Positions 1 through 8,596 of a DNA stretch of 64,000 bases are shown piece by piece (within the stretch, counting starts at the first letter, position 1; each line of letters starts with the position of its first letter). Location of the stretch: positions 3,410,001 through 3,474,000 of the forward strand of contig NZ_CP064338.1 in assembly GCF_015476235.1 (NCBI RefSeq). Direction: 5' to 3'. Both the position numbers and the translations under genes were made by a program. This DNA is from Caldimonas thermodepolymerans. GTDB taxonomy: Bacteria > Pseudomonadota > Gammaproteobacteria > Burkholderiales > Burkholderiaceae_C. Below the pieces are notes generated by a model, which saw nothing but the letters and a program-made list of their open reading frames with translations, was not told the DNA's origin and did no database searches.

Positions 1-234
1 ATCTTCGCCGCGAAGAAGAAGCTGGCCGCAGGCGAATCGTTCCAGGTCGACTGGATCCCCGGCACCGGCACGCAGATCCTGGTCAACGGCCAGCCGATGG
101 GCGAACCGATCAAGGAACCGGAGTTCTACAACGCGCTGCTGAAGATCTGGCTCGGCGCGCACCCGGCCGACGCCGCGCTGAAGGAGGCCCTGCTCGGCAA
201 GGCACGCCCCTCGGCGAGCGCGCACGAGGGCTGA
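1..234 (+). CDS. Chalcone isomerase-like protein, C-terminal part
   Basis: The gene enters from the left edge, so only the last 77 residues are present. They contain the stretches PGTGTQILVNGQPMGEPIK and EPEFYNALLKIWLG, which match the C-terminal half of bacterial chalcone isomerase-like (Chalcone_3) proteins. These are usually exported proteins of about 190 residues without proven isomerase activity. The frame is open from base 1 and stops at 232-234, directly abutting the stop of the convergent gph gene. The product's substrate is unknown. Confidence 0.8.
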   Translation: MFAAKKKLAAGESFQVDWIPGTGTQILVNGQPMGEPIKEPEFYNALLKIWLGAHPADAALKEALLGKARPSASAHEG

Positions 235-906
235 TCAGCCCGCCGGCTGCAGCTGGTCGAGCCGGTCGACGTAGCCGTCGGCCGGCACCTCGTGCACCGG
301 GCGGCCGTGGTTGTAGCCGTAGGTCACCAGCACCACCGGGCAGCCGGCCGCACGCGCGGCCTGTGCGTCGTTGAGCGAGTCGCCCACCATCAGCGTGCGT
401 GCCGGCACGCTGCCCAGCGCCTCGCAGGCCTTGAGCAGCGGCAGCGGATCGGGCTTCTTGCGCTCGAACGCGTCGCCGCCGAACACGTGCCGGAAGTGGC
501 CGACCAGCCCCTTGCGCTCCAGCAGCGGCCGCGCGAAGGCGGTCGGCTTGTTGGTCAGGCAGGCCAGCGGCAGCCCGAGCGCCGCCAGCCGCGCCAACCC
601 CTCGGCCACGCCCGGGTAGACCGCAGCATGTTCGCCGTTGATCGCGAGGTAATGGTGCTGGTAGCGCGCCCAGGCCTGGTCGTACAGGCGCGCGACGCCG
701 GCCTCGTCCTGGCTTTGCGCAAGCGTCTGGCGGATCAGGTGCTCCGAGCCCTTGCCCACCGTGCGCGCGACGAAGCCGTGGTCGATCGCGGGCAGGCCCA
801 GGTCGTGCAGCATCAGGTTGAGCGCGACGACGAAGTCGCCGGCGGTGTCGACCAGCGTGCCGTCGAGGTCGAGGATGACCGCCTGCAGTCCGGCCGGCAG
901 CCTCAT
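235..906 (-). CDS. gph: Phosphoglycolate phosphatase
   Basis: A 223-residue HAD-superfamily phosphatase. HAD motif I ([12 protein letters not shown]) lies at about residues 9-20 with the nucleophile Asp, motif II is in LTNKPT, and motif III/IV is [15 protein letters not shown]. It should dephosphorylate 2-phosphoglycolate, which arises from DNA repair and glycolate metabolism. The ATG overlaps the stop of rpe by four bases (ATGA), so the two are translationally coupled. The rpe-gph pairing is classical in proteobacteria and supports the assignment over a generic HAD call. Confidence 0.93.
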   Translation of the reverse strand: MRLPAGLQAVILDLDGTLVDTAGDFVVALNLMLHDLGLPAIDHGFVARTVGKGSEHLIRQTLAQSQDEAGVARLYDQAWARYQHHYLAINGEHAAVYPGVAEGLARLAALGLPLACLTNKPTAFARPLLERKGLVGHFRHVFGGDAFERKKPDPLPLLKACEALGSVPARTLMVGDSLNDAQAARAAGCPVVLVTYGYNHGRPVHEVPADGYVDRLDQLQPAG

Positions 907-1583
907 GCCGCGAGCCGCTCGCGCATCGCGCCGATCACCGCCTTGTAGTCGGGCTTGCCGAAGATCGCGCTGCCGGCCACGAAGGTGTCGGCGCCGGCGT
1001 CGGCCACCTGGCGGATGTTGTCGACCTTGATGCCGCCGTCGACCTCCAGGCGGATGTCGCGGCCGCTGGCGTCGATCAGCTTGCGCACGCGCTCGATCTT
1101 CTTCAGCGCGCTCGGGATGAAGCTCTGCCCGCCGAAGCCGGGGTTGACGCTCATGATCAGCACCAGGTCGACCTTGTCGATCACCCATTCGAGGATGTCG
1201 ACCGGCGCGGCCGGGTTGAACACCAGCCCGGCCTGGCAGCCCTCGGCCTTGATCAGCTGCAGCGTGCGGTCGACGTGGGTGCTGGCGTCCGGGTGGAAGC
1301 TGATCAGGTCGGCGCCGGCCTTGGCGAAGGCCTGGGCCAGCGCGTCGACCGGCTGCACCATCAGGTGCACGTCGATCGGCACCGGCGTGCCGTCGGCCCG
1401 GCGCGCATGCGGGCGCAGCGCCTCGCAGATCATCGGGCCGAAGGTCAGGTTGGGGACGTAATGGTTGTCCATCACGTCGAAGTGGATCCAGTCTGCCCCG
1501 GCGTCGATCACGTTGCGGACCTCCTCGCCCAGGCGGGCGAAGTCGGCCGAGAGGATGCTGGGGGCGATGCGGTAGGTGGTCAT
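903..1583 (-). CDS. rpe: Ribulose-phosphate 3-epimerase
   Basis: A 226-residue TIM-barrel enzyme interconverting ribulose 5-phosphate and xylulose 5-phosphate in the pentose phosphate pathway. Diagnostic segments are [16 protein letters not shown] at the N-terminus, [17 protein letters not shown] (metal and catalytic Asp), DVHLMV, the [13 protein letters not shown] loop, and LEVDGGI with the second catalytic Asp. Length is normal for the family. It is the first gene of the rpe-gph pair. The start at 1583 is chosen because the protein then begins [11 protein letters not shown], as in relatives. The apaG gene is divergent. Confidence 0.96.
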   Translation of the reverse strand: MTTYRIAPSILSADFARLGEEVRNVIDAGADWIHFDVMDNHYVPNLTFGPMICEALRPHARRADGTPVPIDVHLMVQPVDALAQAFAKAGADLISFHPDASTHVDRTLQLIKAEGCQAGLVFNPAAPVDILEWVIDKVDLVLIMSVNPGFGGQSFIPSALKKIERVRKLIDASGRDIRLEVDGGIKVDNIRQVADAGADTFVAGSAIFGKPDYKAVIGAMRERLAA

Positions 1584-1676
1584 GACGGGCAGTCCAAAGG
1601 CGATCCGCCATTGTAGGAAGAGACGCCTTGCTACCATCGCCACCGGAAAACGCCGCTCGCCAACAACAGCACGTCC

Positions 1677-2054
1677 ATGAGCACCTACGAATTCACCTGC
1701 AGCGTCGAGCCGCAGCACCTGCCGGAACAGTCGGACCCGGCGCGGGGCATCTACGCCTTCGCCTACACCGTCACGATCGAGAACACCGGCGACGTGGCCG
1801 CGCAGCTGATCTCGCGCCACTGGGTGATCACCGATGCCAACGGCAAGGTGGAGGAAGTCAAGGGCCTGGGCGTGGTCGGCCAGCAGCCCTTCCTGCGGCC
1901 CGGCGAAGGCTTCGAGTACACCAGCTGGACCCGCATCGCCACGCCGCGCGGCACGATGAGCGGCAGCTACTTCTGCGTCGCCGAGGACGGCGAGCGCTTC
2001 GAAGCGGTGGTGCCGGCCTTCTCGCTGGCCGTGCAGCGCAGCGGGCTGCATTGA
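1677..2054 (+). CDS. apaG: ApaG family protein
   Basis: A 125-residue cytosolic fibronectin-III-like protein; homologues are linked to Co2+/Mg2+ resistance, but the molecular role is unsettled. Family segments are [45 protein letters not shown], and YTSW followed by GTMSGSYF. It is divergent from rpe and overlaps the next gene by one base (TGATG), implying co-transcription with the SpecificRecomb gene. Confidence 0.95.
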   Translation: MSTYEFTCSVEPQHLPEQSDPARGIYAFAYTVTIENTGDVAAQLISRHWVITDANGKVEEVKGLGVVGQQPFLRPGEGFEYTSWTRIATPRGTMSGSYFCVAEDGERFEAVVPAFSLAVQRSGLH

Positions 2055-4117
2055 TGCGCTGGCTCCGCTCGGCCCTGGTCCCGGCGGCGTGGGACCTCAG
2101 TGCCCTGCTGTCGGTCCTCAGACCGCGCGCCGAGCTGGCCGAGCGCAACCTGTGGTGGGTGCGCCTGGCCGAATGGCTGCGTCACGCGCCGCTGCGCAAG
2201 GAGGGTGTCGAGGCGGCCGAATCCACGGCCGGCACGCCGCTGCCGGTGCTGCGCCTGCGCCACCTGCTCAACGTGCTGGACCGCCAGCCGGAGTACCGCG
2301 CGCAGGTGATCGAGCTGCTCGCGCGCACGCTGGAGGACATGGATGCCACGCTGCTGCTGGCCGACTTCGGCTTCGCGCAGCGCATGGCCTTCTTCAGCGA
2401 GCTGGCCGAGCGCATCCAGCGCAAGCTGCTGCCCGGCACCGCCGAGACGCACGACCTGGCCGAGTTCTTCCAGCTGGTGTTCTCGGACGCCGGCGACCGG
2501 CACTGGCTGGAGGCGATCGACGATGCGACCCTGCAACGCATCGCCGCGCTGCTGCGCGAAGCGGTGGCCAGCTCGCGCCATCCCCAGGCGGCGGCGCGCT
2601 GGCGCTCGGCGCTGCTGGACGCGATGATGTTCTGCGTCAGCCAGGTGCGCGCCACCGCCTTCTCCGCCGAGATCCGCACCCGCATGTCCGAGCCGGCGCG
2701 CTCGCTGTCGTCGTTCCGCCAGCTGGCGCGCGCCTTCGAGGACCTGCGCACGCTGCTGGAGGCCGATCCGCCGCAGCCCGCCCGGCTCGCGCCGGCGCTG
2801 GGCCATGCCCACGCCCTGCTCGACGCCTGCCGGCGCGACGCCCGTACGGTCTACGACCACCTGGAGGAATACGGGGTCTCGGTCGACATCGTGTTCTCGC
2901 TGCAGCAGCTGCAGGCGCGCCTGACACGCATCCGGCTGCTGCTGGACTGCCTGCTCAGCCGCGAGCCGGCACGCGCGGTGCGCGAGCTGATGGTGCAGTT
3001 CGCCGACACCGCGCAGGGCCGGCGCAGCGTGCGCGCGCTGCTGGCGCGCAACTACTCCCTGCTGGCGCGCAAGATGGTCGAGCGCAGCGCCGAGACCGGC
3101 GAGCACTACATCACCCGCAACCGCGCCGAGTACCTGCAGATGGTCTGGCGTGCCGCCGGCGGCGGGGCGCTGACCGCGATCACGGTGTTCGTCAAGTTCA
3201 TGCTGACCAGCCTCGGGCTGTCGCCGTTCTTCACCGGCTTCGCCGCCGGGCTGAACTATGCGGTCAGCTTCGTCGCGATCCAGCTCGCGCATTTCACGCT
3301 GGCGACCAAGCAGCCGGCGATGACGGCCCCGGCGATGGCCGCCAAGCTGCACGACGTGGCCTCCGACGAGGCGGTGGAGCGCTTCGTCGACGAGGTCGCG
3401 CACCTGATCCGCAGCCAGGTGGCCGGCATCCTCGGCAACGTCGCGGTGGTGCTGCCCTGCGTGCTGCTGGTGCAGCTGGCCTGGCAGGCCGCCTTCGGCG
3501 CGCCGCTGGTCGGCGTCGGGAAGGCCGAATACACGGTCGCCTCGCTCAGCCTGCTCGGCTGGACGCCGCTGTACGCCGCGGCCACCGGGGTGCTGCTGTT
3601 TGCCTCCAGCATCGTCGCCGGCTGGGCCGAGAACTGGTTCGTGCTGCACCGCCTGGGCAGCGCGCTGCGCTGGAACCCGCGCATCCTGGCGCGCCTGGGC
3701 GAGGCCCGCGCGCAGCGCTGGTCGGCCTACCTGCAGGCCAACGTCTCGGGCTTTGCCGGCAACATCTCGCTCGGCTTCATGCTGGGGCTGGTGCCGGCGG
3801 TGGCGGCGTTCTTCGGCATCCACTTCGACGTGCGCCACGTGACCCTGGCCAGCGGCCAGCTGGGGGCCGCACTCGGCGCGCTGGGCTGGGAGCTGGTGTC
3901 CACGCCCGGGTTCTGGCTCGCCGTGGCCGGCATCGCGCTGACCGGGGTGCTCAACGTGACGGTGAGCTTCGTGCTCGCGTTCCGGCTCGCGCTGCGCTCG
4001 CGCAACATCCGCCTCAAGGACCGCGCCCGCGTCTACGCCGCGGTGCGCCGTCGCCTGCGCCGCCAGCCGTTCAGCTTCCTGTGGCCGGTCGGCACGCCCA
4101 GGCCGCAGGCGGCATGA
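2054..4117 (+). CDS. Site-specific recombinase family (SpecificRecomb) membrane protein
   Basis: A 687-residue protein of the Pfam SpecificRecomb family, named after a gonococcal recombinase but without any known recombinase catalytic motif. The first 370 residues are helical and charged. From about residue 375 there are several hydrophobic segments ([36 protein letters not shown], a [13 protein letters not shown] stretch, and [19 protein letters not shown]), so it is very probably an inner-membrane protein. The ATG overlaps the apaG stop by one base. A real role in DNA recombination is doubtful on this sequence; a membrane-linked function is at least as likely. Confidence 0.85.
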   Translation: MRWLRSALVPAAWDLSALLSVLRPRAELAERNLWWVRLAEWLRHAPLRKEGVEAAESTAGTPLPVLRLRHLLNVLDRQPEYRAQVIELLARTLEDMDATLLLADFGFAQRMAFFSELAERIQRKLLPGTAETHDLAEFFQLVFSDAGDRHWLEAIDDATLQRIAALLREAVASSRHPQAAARWRSALLDAMMFCVSQVRATAFSAEIRTRMSEPARSLSSFRQLARAFEDLRTLLEADPPQPARLAPALGHAHALLDACRRDARTVYDHLEEYGVSVDIVFSLQQLQARLTRIRLLLDCLLSREPARAVRELMVQFADTAQGRRSVRALLARNYSLLARKMVERSAETGEHYITRNRAEYLQMVWRAAGGGALTAITVFVKFMLTSLGLSPFFTGFAAGLNYAVSFVAIQLAHFTLATKQPAMTAPAMAAKLHDVASDEAVERFVDEVAHLIRSQVAGILGNVAVVLPCVLLVQLAWQAAFGAPLVGVGKAEYTVASLSLLGWTPLYAAATGVLLFASSIVAGWAENWFVLHRLGSALRWNPRILARLGEARAQRWSAYLQANVSGFAGNISLGFMLGLVPAVAAFFGIHFDVRHVTLASGQLGAALGALGWELVSTPGFWLAVAGIALTGVLNVTVSFVLAFRLALRSRNIRLKDRARVYAAVRRRLRRQPFSFLWPVGTPRPQAA

Positions 4118-4148
4118 GCGGGCGTGAACTTTCGCCCGCGCAGCCGGC

Positions 4149-4286
4149 TCAAGGGCGGGGCGTCCCGTCGTCCTGCGACGGGGCGTCGGTGGGCTTGCGG
4201 TCCTTGCGGCCGGAGAACATGGTCCACCAGACGATGAAGATCAGGATCAGGAGGGCGGCCAGCGCCTCCAGCAGAATCAACCACAT
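4149..4286 (-). CDS. Small single-pass membrane protein (45 aa)
   Basis: MWLILLEALAALLILIFIVW opens a 45-residue protein, one transmembrane helix followed by a charged tail (SGRKDRKPTDAPSQDDG). A good Shine-Dalgarno sequence (AAAGGA) sits about 6 bases upstream of the ATG. Its start codon and that of mltA on the other strand overlap within one CATG, so each gene's ribosome-binding region lies inside the other's coding sequence. No function can be assigned. The clean membrane helix, positive-inside tail and RBS argue that it is real. Confidence 0.65.
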   Translation of the reverse strand: MWLILLEALAALLILIFIVWWTMFSGRKDRKPTDAPSQDDGTPRP

Positions 4287-5448
4287 GTCCTTTCCTTTGC
4301 GTAGCCTGCAACGCCTGTCCCGCGCGGGACGGGCGCTCATTCTAGGAACCTTGGTCGCTTGCGCCGGCCAGCCGCCTGCGCCAGGTCCGGCGGCCACCCC
4401 GTCCGAGCCCCCGCCGGCGACCGCGGCGCGGGTGATCGAGCAGCCGCGCTCGCGCTGGGTGCCGGTCGGCTGGGACGCCCTGCCCGGCTGGGGCGAGGAC
4501 CAGCTCGCGCTGGCCTGGCCCGCGCTGCTGCGCAGCTGCCTGAAGCCCGCCCCCGGCTGGGAACGCCTGTGCGCCGAGGCCGCGGCGATCCCCGAACCCG
4601 ACGAAACCACGGTGCGCACCTGGCTGCAGCGGCGCCTGCAACCTTACCGCGTCGAGGCGCACGACGGCAGCGCCGAAGGCCTGATCACCGGCTACTTCGA
4701 ACCGCTGATCGAGGCACGCCGGCAGCCGGACGCCACCTTCCGCGTGCCGCTGTACCGCCCGCCGGCGGACTTCGGCAAGCGCAAGCCCTACTGGTCGCGC
4801 GCCCAGCTCGAGACCCTGCCGGCCGCGCGCGCCGCGCTCAAGGGCCGCGAACTGGCCTACGTGGCCGACCCGCTGGACGCCCTGGTGCTGCACATCCAGG
4901 GGTCGGGCCGGCTGCTGGTGACCGAGCCCGACGGCAGCCAGCGCCTGGTGCGCGCGGCCTTCGCCGGCCACAACGACCACCCCTACCGTTCGGTCGGCCG
5001 CTGGCTGGTCGACCAGGGCGCATTCTCCCTGGACCAGGCGTCCTGGCCGGCCATCAAGGCCTGGGCGCGCGCGAACCCGGGACGCGTGCAGGAGATGCTG
5101 CGCGTCAACCCGCGCTACGTGTTCTTTCGCGAGGAACCGCTGCCCGACCCGGCGGTGGGCCCGCTGGGGGCGCAGGGCGTGCCGCTGACGCCGGGGCGCT
5201 CGATCGCGGTCGACCGCGAATCCATCCCCTACGGCACGCCGGTGTGGATCGACACCACCGAGCCCACGCCCGCCCCGGTGCCGCAGCCGCGCCCGCTGCG
5301 GCGCCTGGTGATGGCGCAGGACACGGGTGGCGCGATCGTCGGCGCGGTGCGCGCCGACTACTTCTGGGGCTGGACCGAAGGCGCGGAGGAATACGCCGGC
5401 CGCATGAAGCAGCCGCTGCGCATGTGGGTGCTGTGGCCGCGCTCGTGA
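4285..5448 (+). CDS. mltA: Membrane-bound lytic murein transglycosylase A
   Basis: A 387-residue outer-membrane lipoprotein that cleaves peptidoglycan glycan strands with formation of 1,6-anhydro-muramic acid. The signal peptide ends in a lipobox (GTLVAC, Cys26). The MltA domain carries GLITGYFEP, LHIQGSGRLLV and, near the C-terminus, the 3D-domain motif MAQDTGGAIVGAVRADYFWG with the catalytic Asp. Length is near the E. coli enzyme (365). Start 4285 gives a canonical lipoprotein signal, but no clear RBS precedes it. An upstream in-frame ATG at 4234 would add a basic extension (MKIRIRRAAS) and is less likely. Confidence 0.93.
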   Translation: MSFPLRSLQRLSRAGRALILGTLVACAGQPPAPGPAATPSEPPPATAARVIEQPRSRWVPVGWDALPGWGEDQLALAWPALLRSCLKPAPGWERLCAEAAAIPEPDETTVRTWLQRRLQPYRVEAHDGSAEGLITGYFEPLIEARRQPDATFRVPLYRPPADFGKRKPYWSRAQLETLPAARAALKGRELAYVADPLDALVLHIQGSGRLLVTEPDGSQRLVRAAFAGHNDHPYRSVGRWLVDQGAFSLDQASWPAIKAWARANPGRVQEMLRVNPRYVFFREEPLPDPAVGPLGAQGVPLTPGRSIAVDRESIPYGTPVWIDTTEPTPAPVPQPRPLRRLVMAQDTGGAIVGAVRADYFWGWTEGAEEYAGRMKQPLRMWVLWPRS

Positions 5449-5460
5449 GCGCGGCGCCGC

Positions 5461-6132
5461 TCAGGGCAGGCTGACGCGCACCTGCAGCACCGAGCGCCCG
5501 GCTGACCGTGCCTCGACGCTGGACCAGCCACGGCGCTCGCGCACCTGCTGCGCATCGGCCGTGCTCGCGACCGTCACCCATTCGCCCAGCGGCACCTGCA
5601 GCGTGGTCAGCAGCGTTCCGTCCTCGCGCGCCGCAGGCGGCATCGCGCCGTGCCGGTCGGCCGGCAGCGGCCCGGTCTCGGCGGCGATCTCCAGCGTCAC
5701 CGGAGCCGCGCCGCCCGGCCAGCGCGGCTGCACCGTGAAGCCGCGGCCGGCCTCCAGCAGCACGGTGGTCGGCACCAGCGTCGCGCCGTCGCGCGCGTTC
5801 CAGGCCACCTCGTACCACTGCAGCGGCTCGGTGCGCGCCAGCCGCACGCTGGCGCGCCCGCCGTTGAGCACCAGCACCTGCTGCGACAGCCCGCCGGAGG
5901 AAACGCTCTCGCGGCGCGTGGCCTGCACCGTCACGCCGCCGTGCACGCCGCGCGAGCTGGACACCACCACCGAGCCGCCCGCGGCCGTGCCCTGGCGCGC
6001 CAGCGCCGCCTCGTCGCCCTGGCGCCACTCGATGCGCAGGTTGCGCTGCGGCAGGCCCGGCTGCGCCAGCGCTGCGGGGGCCCCGGTGGCCAGCACCACC
6101 AGGGACAGACAGCGACGACGTGTGACATCCAT
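5461..6132 (-). CDS. Exported protein of unknown function
   Basis: A 223-residue protein with a Sec signal peptide (RRRCLSLVVLATGAPAALAQ, cleavage near residue 23). The mature part is mostly predicted beta strand, rich in Thr, Val and Arg, with alternating-hydrophobic segments such as GGSVVVSSSRGVHGGVTVQA and SQQVLVLNGGRASVRLAR that resemble beta-domain ladders in periplasmic proteins. No catalytic motif is recognised. The gene is convergent with mltA, whose stop is 12 bp away. Assignment is limited to secreted or periplasmic. Confidence 0.75.
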   Translation of the reverse strand: MDVTRRRCLSLVVLATGAPAALAQPGLPQRNLRIEWRQGDEAALARQGTAAGGSVVVSSSRGVHGGVTVQATRRESVSSGGLSQQVLVLNGGRASVRLARTEPLQWYEVAWNARDGATLVPTTVLLEAGRGFTVQPRWPGGAAPVTLEIAAETGPLPADRHGAMPPAAREDGTLLTTLQVPLGEWVTVASTADAQQVRERRGWSSVEARSAGRSVLQVRVSLP

Positions 6133-6279
6133 TGCAAACTCCTGCGACGGCCGGCACCGGCGGCCCTGCCTGCCACTCTAGCGAGTGTGGCGCCGTCGCG
6201 CAGCGACGCCGGGGACCAGCTTTACACAGCTTCACGTGCCGGACGCATCGGCGAAGCAGAACCGCAGGACGATGCGGGC

Positions 6280-6861
6280 ATGAAGACCCTGCCGTTGCGC
6301 GTGACTTCGGGCGCCCGCACGCCCGCCGAGAGGATCTCCACGTCGCCCGTGGCCCGCTGGGGCGCGCTGGGCCTGGCCGCCTTGCTGGCCGCCTGCGCCG
6401 CGACGCCCTCGCATCCGCCGCCGGCGCGCCACGCGCGCCCGGCCGCACAGCCGATGTACTTCTACCCCCAGCACGGGCAAAGCGAACGCCGGCAGGATCG
6501 CGACCGCTACGAGTGCTATCAATGGGCCGCCCGCCAGACGCGCAGCGACCCGGGCATGACGCCGCTGCGCAGCGTGCGGTCCGCCCCCGACCCCGACCCG
6601 GCCCCGGGGCGCGACACCGCGATCGGCGCAGCCACCGGCGCAGCGATCGGCGCGATGGTCGCCTCGCCGCACCACGCCGGCGAAGGCGCGGTGGCGGGGC
6701 TGATCCTCGGTGCGCTGATCGGCGCGTCCTCGGACCAGGCCCGCGCGGAACAATGGCAGGCGCAGGCGGCAGCTCGCGACCGCGGCCGCGCCGGACCCTG
6801 GCACGACTTTCGCCGCGCGATGTCGGCCTGCATGACCGGCCGCGGCTACACCGTCGGCTGA
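6280..6861 (+). CDS. Glycine-zipper lipoprotein
   Basis: A 193-residue predicted lipoprotein: a long N-region, then GALGLAALLAACAA with the lipobox Cys at about residue 39. A glycine-zipper segment (DTAIGAATGAAIGAMVA followed by GAVAGLILGALIGA) at about 107-148 is of the type found in outer-membrane proteins such as SlyB. The flanks carry a motif pair, YECYQWAARQT before the zipper and FRRAMSACMTGRGYTVG at the very end. The same pair recurs in the next gene. Transcription is probably shared, as the gap is 18 bp. Confidence 0.8.
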   Translation: MKTLPLRVTSGARTPAERISTSPVARWGALGLAALLAACAATPSHPPPARHARPAAQPMYFYPQHGQSERRQDRDRYECYQWAARQTRSDPGMTPLRSVRSAPDPDPAPGRDTAIGAATGAAIGAMVASPHHAGEGAVAGLILGALIGASSDQARAEQWQAQAAARDRGRAGPWHDFRRAMSACMTGRGYTVG

Positions 6862-6879
6862 CACCCTGGGAGCGACACG

Positions 6880-7785
6880 ATGGGGATGAACTGGAACATC
6901 GGCTGGCGCTGCGCCCCGCTGGCGCTGGCTGCCGCGCTGGCCGCGGCGACGCTGGCCGTCCATGCGGAGCCGCCGGGCGGGCGCGAGTCGATCGGCCGCA
7001 TGAAGCAGGAGGCGCGGCAACGCCAGCCCGCGCCGCCGCGCGACGGCCGCGAGCGCCCGCCGCGTCCGGCCGACCCGCCCCGGCTGCGCGCGCCGCGCGA
7101 ACGTCCCGCCCCCGACGTGCACCGCCCGCCGCGGCCACGCGAGGACGGCCTGCCCCCGCACTGGAAGCCCGACGACCGCCGCCCGTCCAGTGCCCGACCG
7201 CCGCAGCGCTGGCATGACGACCGCCGCTGGGACCCGCCCAAGCCGCGCCCTCCGGTGCACCGCCATCACCCGCCGCGTTACCGGCCGGGCCATCACGTGC
7301 ACACGCTGGGACCGAGCGCCTTCGTGTCGCTGCATTTCGGGCAGCGCTATTGGTTCGACAACGGCTACTGGTACCAGCCCGCTTCCACCGGCTACGTGGT
7401 CGTGCAGCCGCCTCCCGGCGTCTACGTGCAGGCGCTGCCGGGCAGCTACACGCTGGTGCGCGTCGGCCCGCACGTCTACTACGAGGTCAACGGCATCTAT
7501 TACGCGCCGGTCGCAGGCGGCGGTTACCAAGTGGTGGAGGTGCCGGAAGACGAGGCCGTCGCGGCCTACTACGAACCGCCGATGGTCTACCCGGCGCGCG
7601 GCCAGCCCCCCGAGCAGCAAGGCAACGACGAGTACGAATGCCATGCCTGGGCGGTGGACCGCGCCGGCTTCGACCCGACGCTGGCCCCGCTGGGCCAGGG
7701 TCCGGAAGGCGACGAGATCCTGCGCGGCAACTACCGGCGCGCGCTGGTCGCCTGCCTGGAAGGCCGCGGCTACACGGTGAAGTGA
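6880..7785 (+). CDS. DUF6515-like exported protein with proline-rich region
   Basis: A 301-residue exported protein. After a signal peptide ending in AVHAEPP there is a long Pro/Arg/His-rich low-complexity stretch (about residues 30-135). A compact domain with aromatic repeats follows (HFGQRYWFDNGYWYQP, YVQALPGSYTLVRVG, YYEVNGIYYAPV), typical of DUF6515 proteins. The C-terminus carries YECHAWAVDRAGFDP and YRRALVACLEGRGYTV, the same module as the preceding lipoprotein, suggesting gene duplication or domain shuffling. No enzyme motif is seen; a cell-surface or periplasmic structural role is inferred. Confidence 0.8.
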   Translation: MGMNWNIGWRCAPLALAAALAAATLAVHAEPPGGRESIGRMKQEARQRQPAPPRDGRERPPRPADPPRLRAPRERPAPDVHRPPRPREDGLPPHWKPDDRRPSSARPPQRWHDDRRWDPPKPRPPVHRHHPPRYRPGHHVHTLGPSAFVSLHFGQRYWFDNGYWYQPASTGYVVVQPPPGVYVQALPGSYTLVRVGPHVYYEVNGIYYAPVAGGGYQVVEVPEDEAVAAYYEPPMVYPARGQPPEQQGNDEYECHAWAVDRAGFDPTLAPLGQGPEGDEILRGNYRRALVACLEGRGYTVK

Positions 7786-7801
7786 GGCCACGGCGCCCCC
7801 A

Positions 7802-7888
7802 TCAGCTGCCGCCCTTGCGCGGCGACTTGCCGGGGTGCTTCTTGCGGGTGTGCGGGCCGCGTTCGCGGCTGATCCGGTGGTCCATCAT
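7802..7888 (-). CDS. Possible 28-residue highly basic peptide
   Basis: A short frame beginning MMDHRISRERGPHTRKKH and ending GKSPRKGGS. It is very rich in Arg, Lys and His and lacks hydrophobic residues, so if made it would be a soluble, probably nucleic-acid-binding peptide. A strong Shine-Dalgarno (GAGGAG) lies 6-7 bases before the first ATG. It is co-directional with the Lrp gene, 74 bp downstream of that stop. Short basic frames arise easily in G+C-rich DNA, so the RBS is the main support. Confidence 0.4.
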   Translation of the reverse strand: MMDHRISRERGPHTRKKHPGKSPRKGGS

Positions 7889-7962
7889 GCGGGCTCCTCG
7901 GTGCGGCGCGGGCAGGACGCCCGCCGCCACAAAGGGCAAGCCGCATGCCCGCCGTCCGAGCG

Positions 7963-8523
7963 TCAGCGGCCGCCGTGGCCCGGCAGCAGGTGGCCCAGCG
8001 GCAGCGCGCCGCCGGCCTTGACCTCGCCAAGCGAAAAGCTGGTGTGCAGGTCCTTCACGTTGGGCAGCTTGAACAGCATGTCCATGGCCCAGCGCGAATA
8101 GGCCTCCAGGTCGGTGGCCATGACCTGCAGCTCGAAGGTCCCCTCGCCCGAGATGTAGTGGCAGGAGATCACCTCGGGCAGCGCGCGGATCGCGTCTTCC
8201 AGCTCGCGCGTGGCCTGCGCGTTGTTGCGCTCGGCGTCGACTCGCACGAAGGCCAGCACGCCCAGGCCGATCTTGTGTCGGTCGATCTCGGCGCGGTAGC
8301 CCTTGATGTAGCCCTGCTCCTCCAGCCACTTGACGCGCCGCCAGCACGGCGTCGGCGACAGCCCGATGCGCGCGGCGAGCTCCGCGTTGGACAGGCGGGC
8401 GTCGCGCTGGAGCTCGGCCAGGATGGCGATGTCGTAGCGGTCCAGGCCTTCGCGCGCGGCACGGCCGGCAGGCGCCGGCTCATCGGCGTCGGGACGGGAG
8501 TGGGCGGCGGTCCGGGTGGTCAT
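7963..8523 (-). CDS. Lrp/AsnC family transcriptional regulator
   Basis: A 186-residue regulator. The N-terminal winged HTH (LDRYDIAILAELQRDARLSN, then AELAARIGLSPTPCWRRVKW) occupies about residues 27-75. The RAM/AsnC ligand-binding domain follows (LGVLAFVRVDA, ALPEVISCHYISGEGTFELQ, DLHTSFSLGEVK). Such proteins bind small molecules, mostly amino acids, and act as octamers. The start at 8523 adds a 25-residue hydrophilic extension; a shorter start at a later codon is possible but no better RBS is seen. The regulated gene is not clear from context. Confidence 0.9.
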   Translation of the reverse strand: MTTRTAAHSRPDADEPAPAGRAAREGLDRYDIAILAELQRDARLSNAELAARIGLSPTPCWRRVKWLEEQGYIKGYRAEIDRHKIGLGVLAFVRVDAERNNAQATRELEDAIRALPEVISCHYISGEGTFELQVMATDLEAYSRWAMDMLFKLPNVKDLHTSFSLGEVKAGGALPLGHLLPGHGGR

Positions 8524-8596
8524 GCGTGGCTCGCGGTCGGCGCAGGGCGAGTCATTATTCCCGAACGCCCTGCCCGCGGCCACACCGGCGTCCCCC

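Noticed and set aside
2054-4117. An active site-specific recombinase
   Set aside because: The family name suggests this, but no tyrosine- or serine-recombinase catalytic residues are seen and the C-terminal half is membrane-spanning.
5447-5462. A terminator between mltA and the convergent exported-protein gene
   Set aside because: Only a 5-bp stem with no T-run on either strand.
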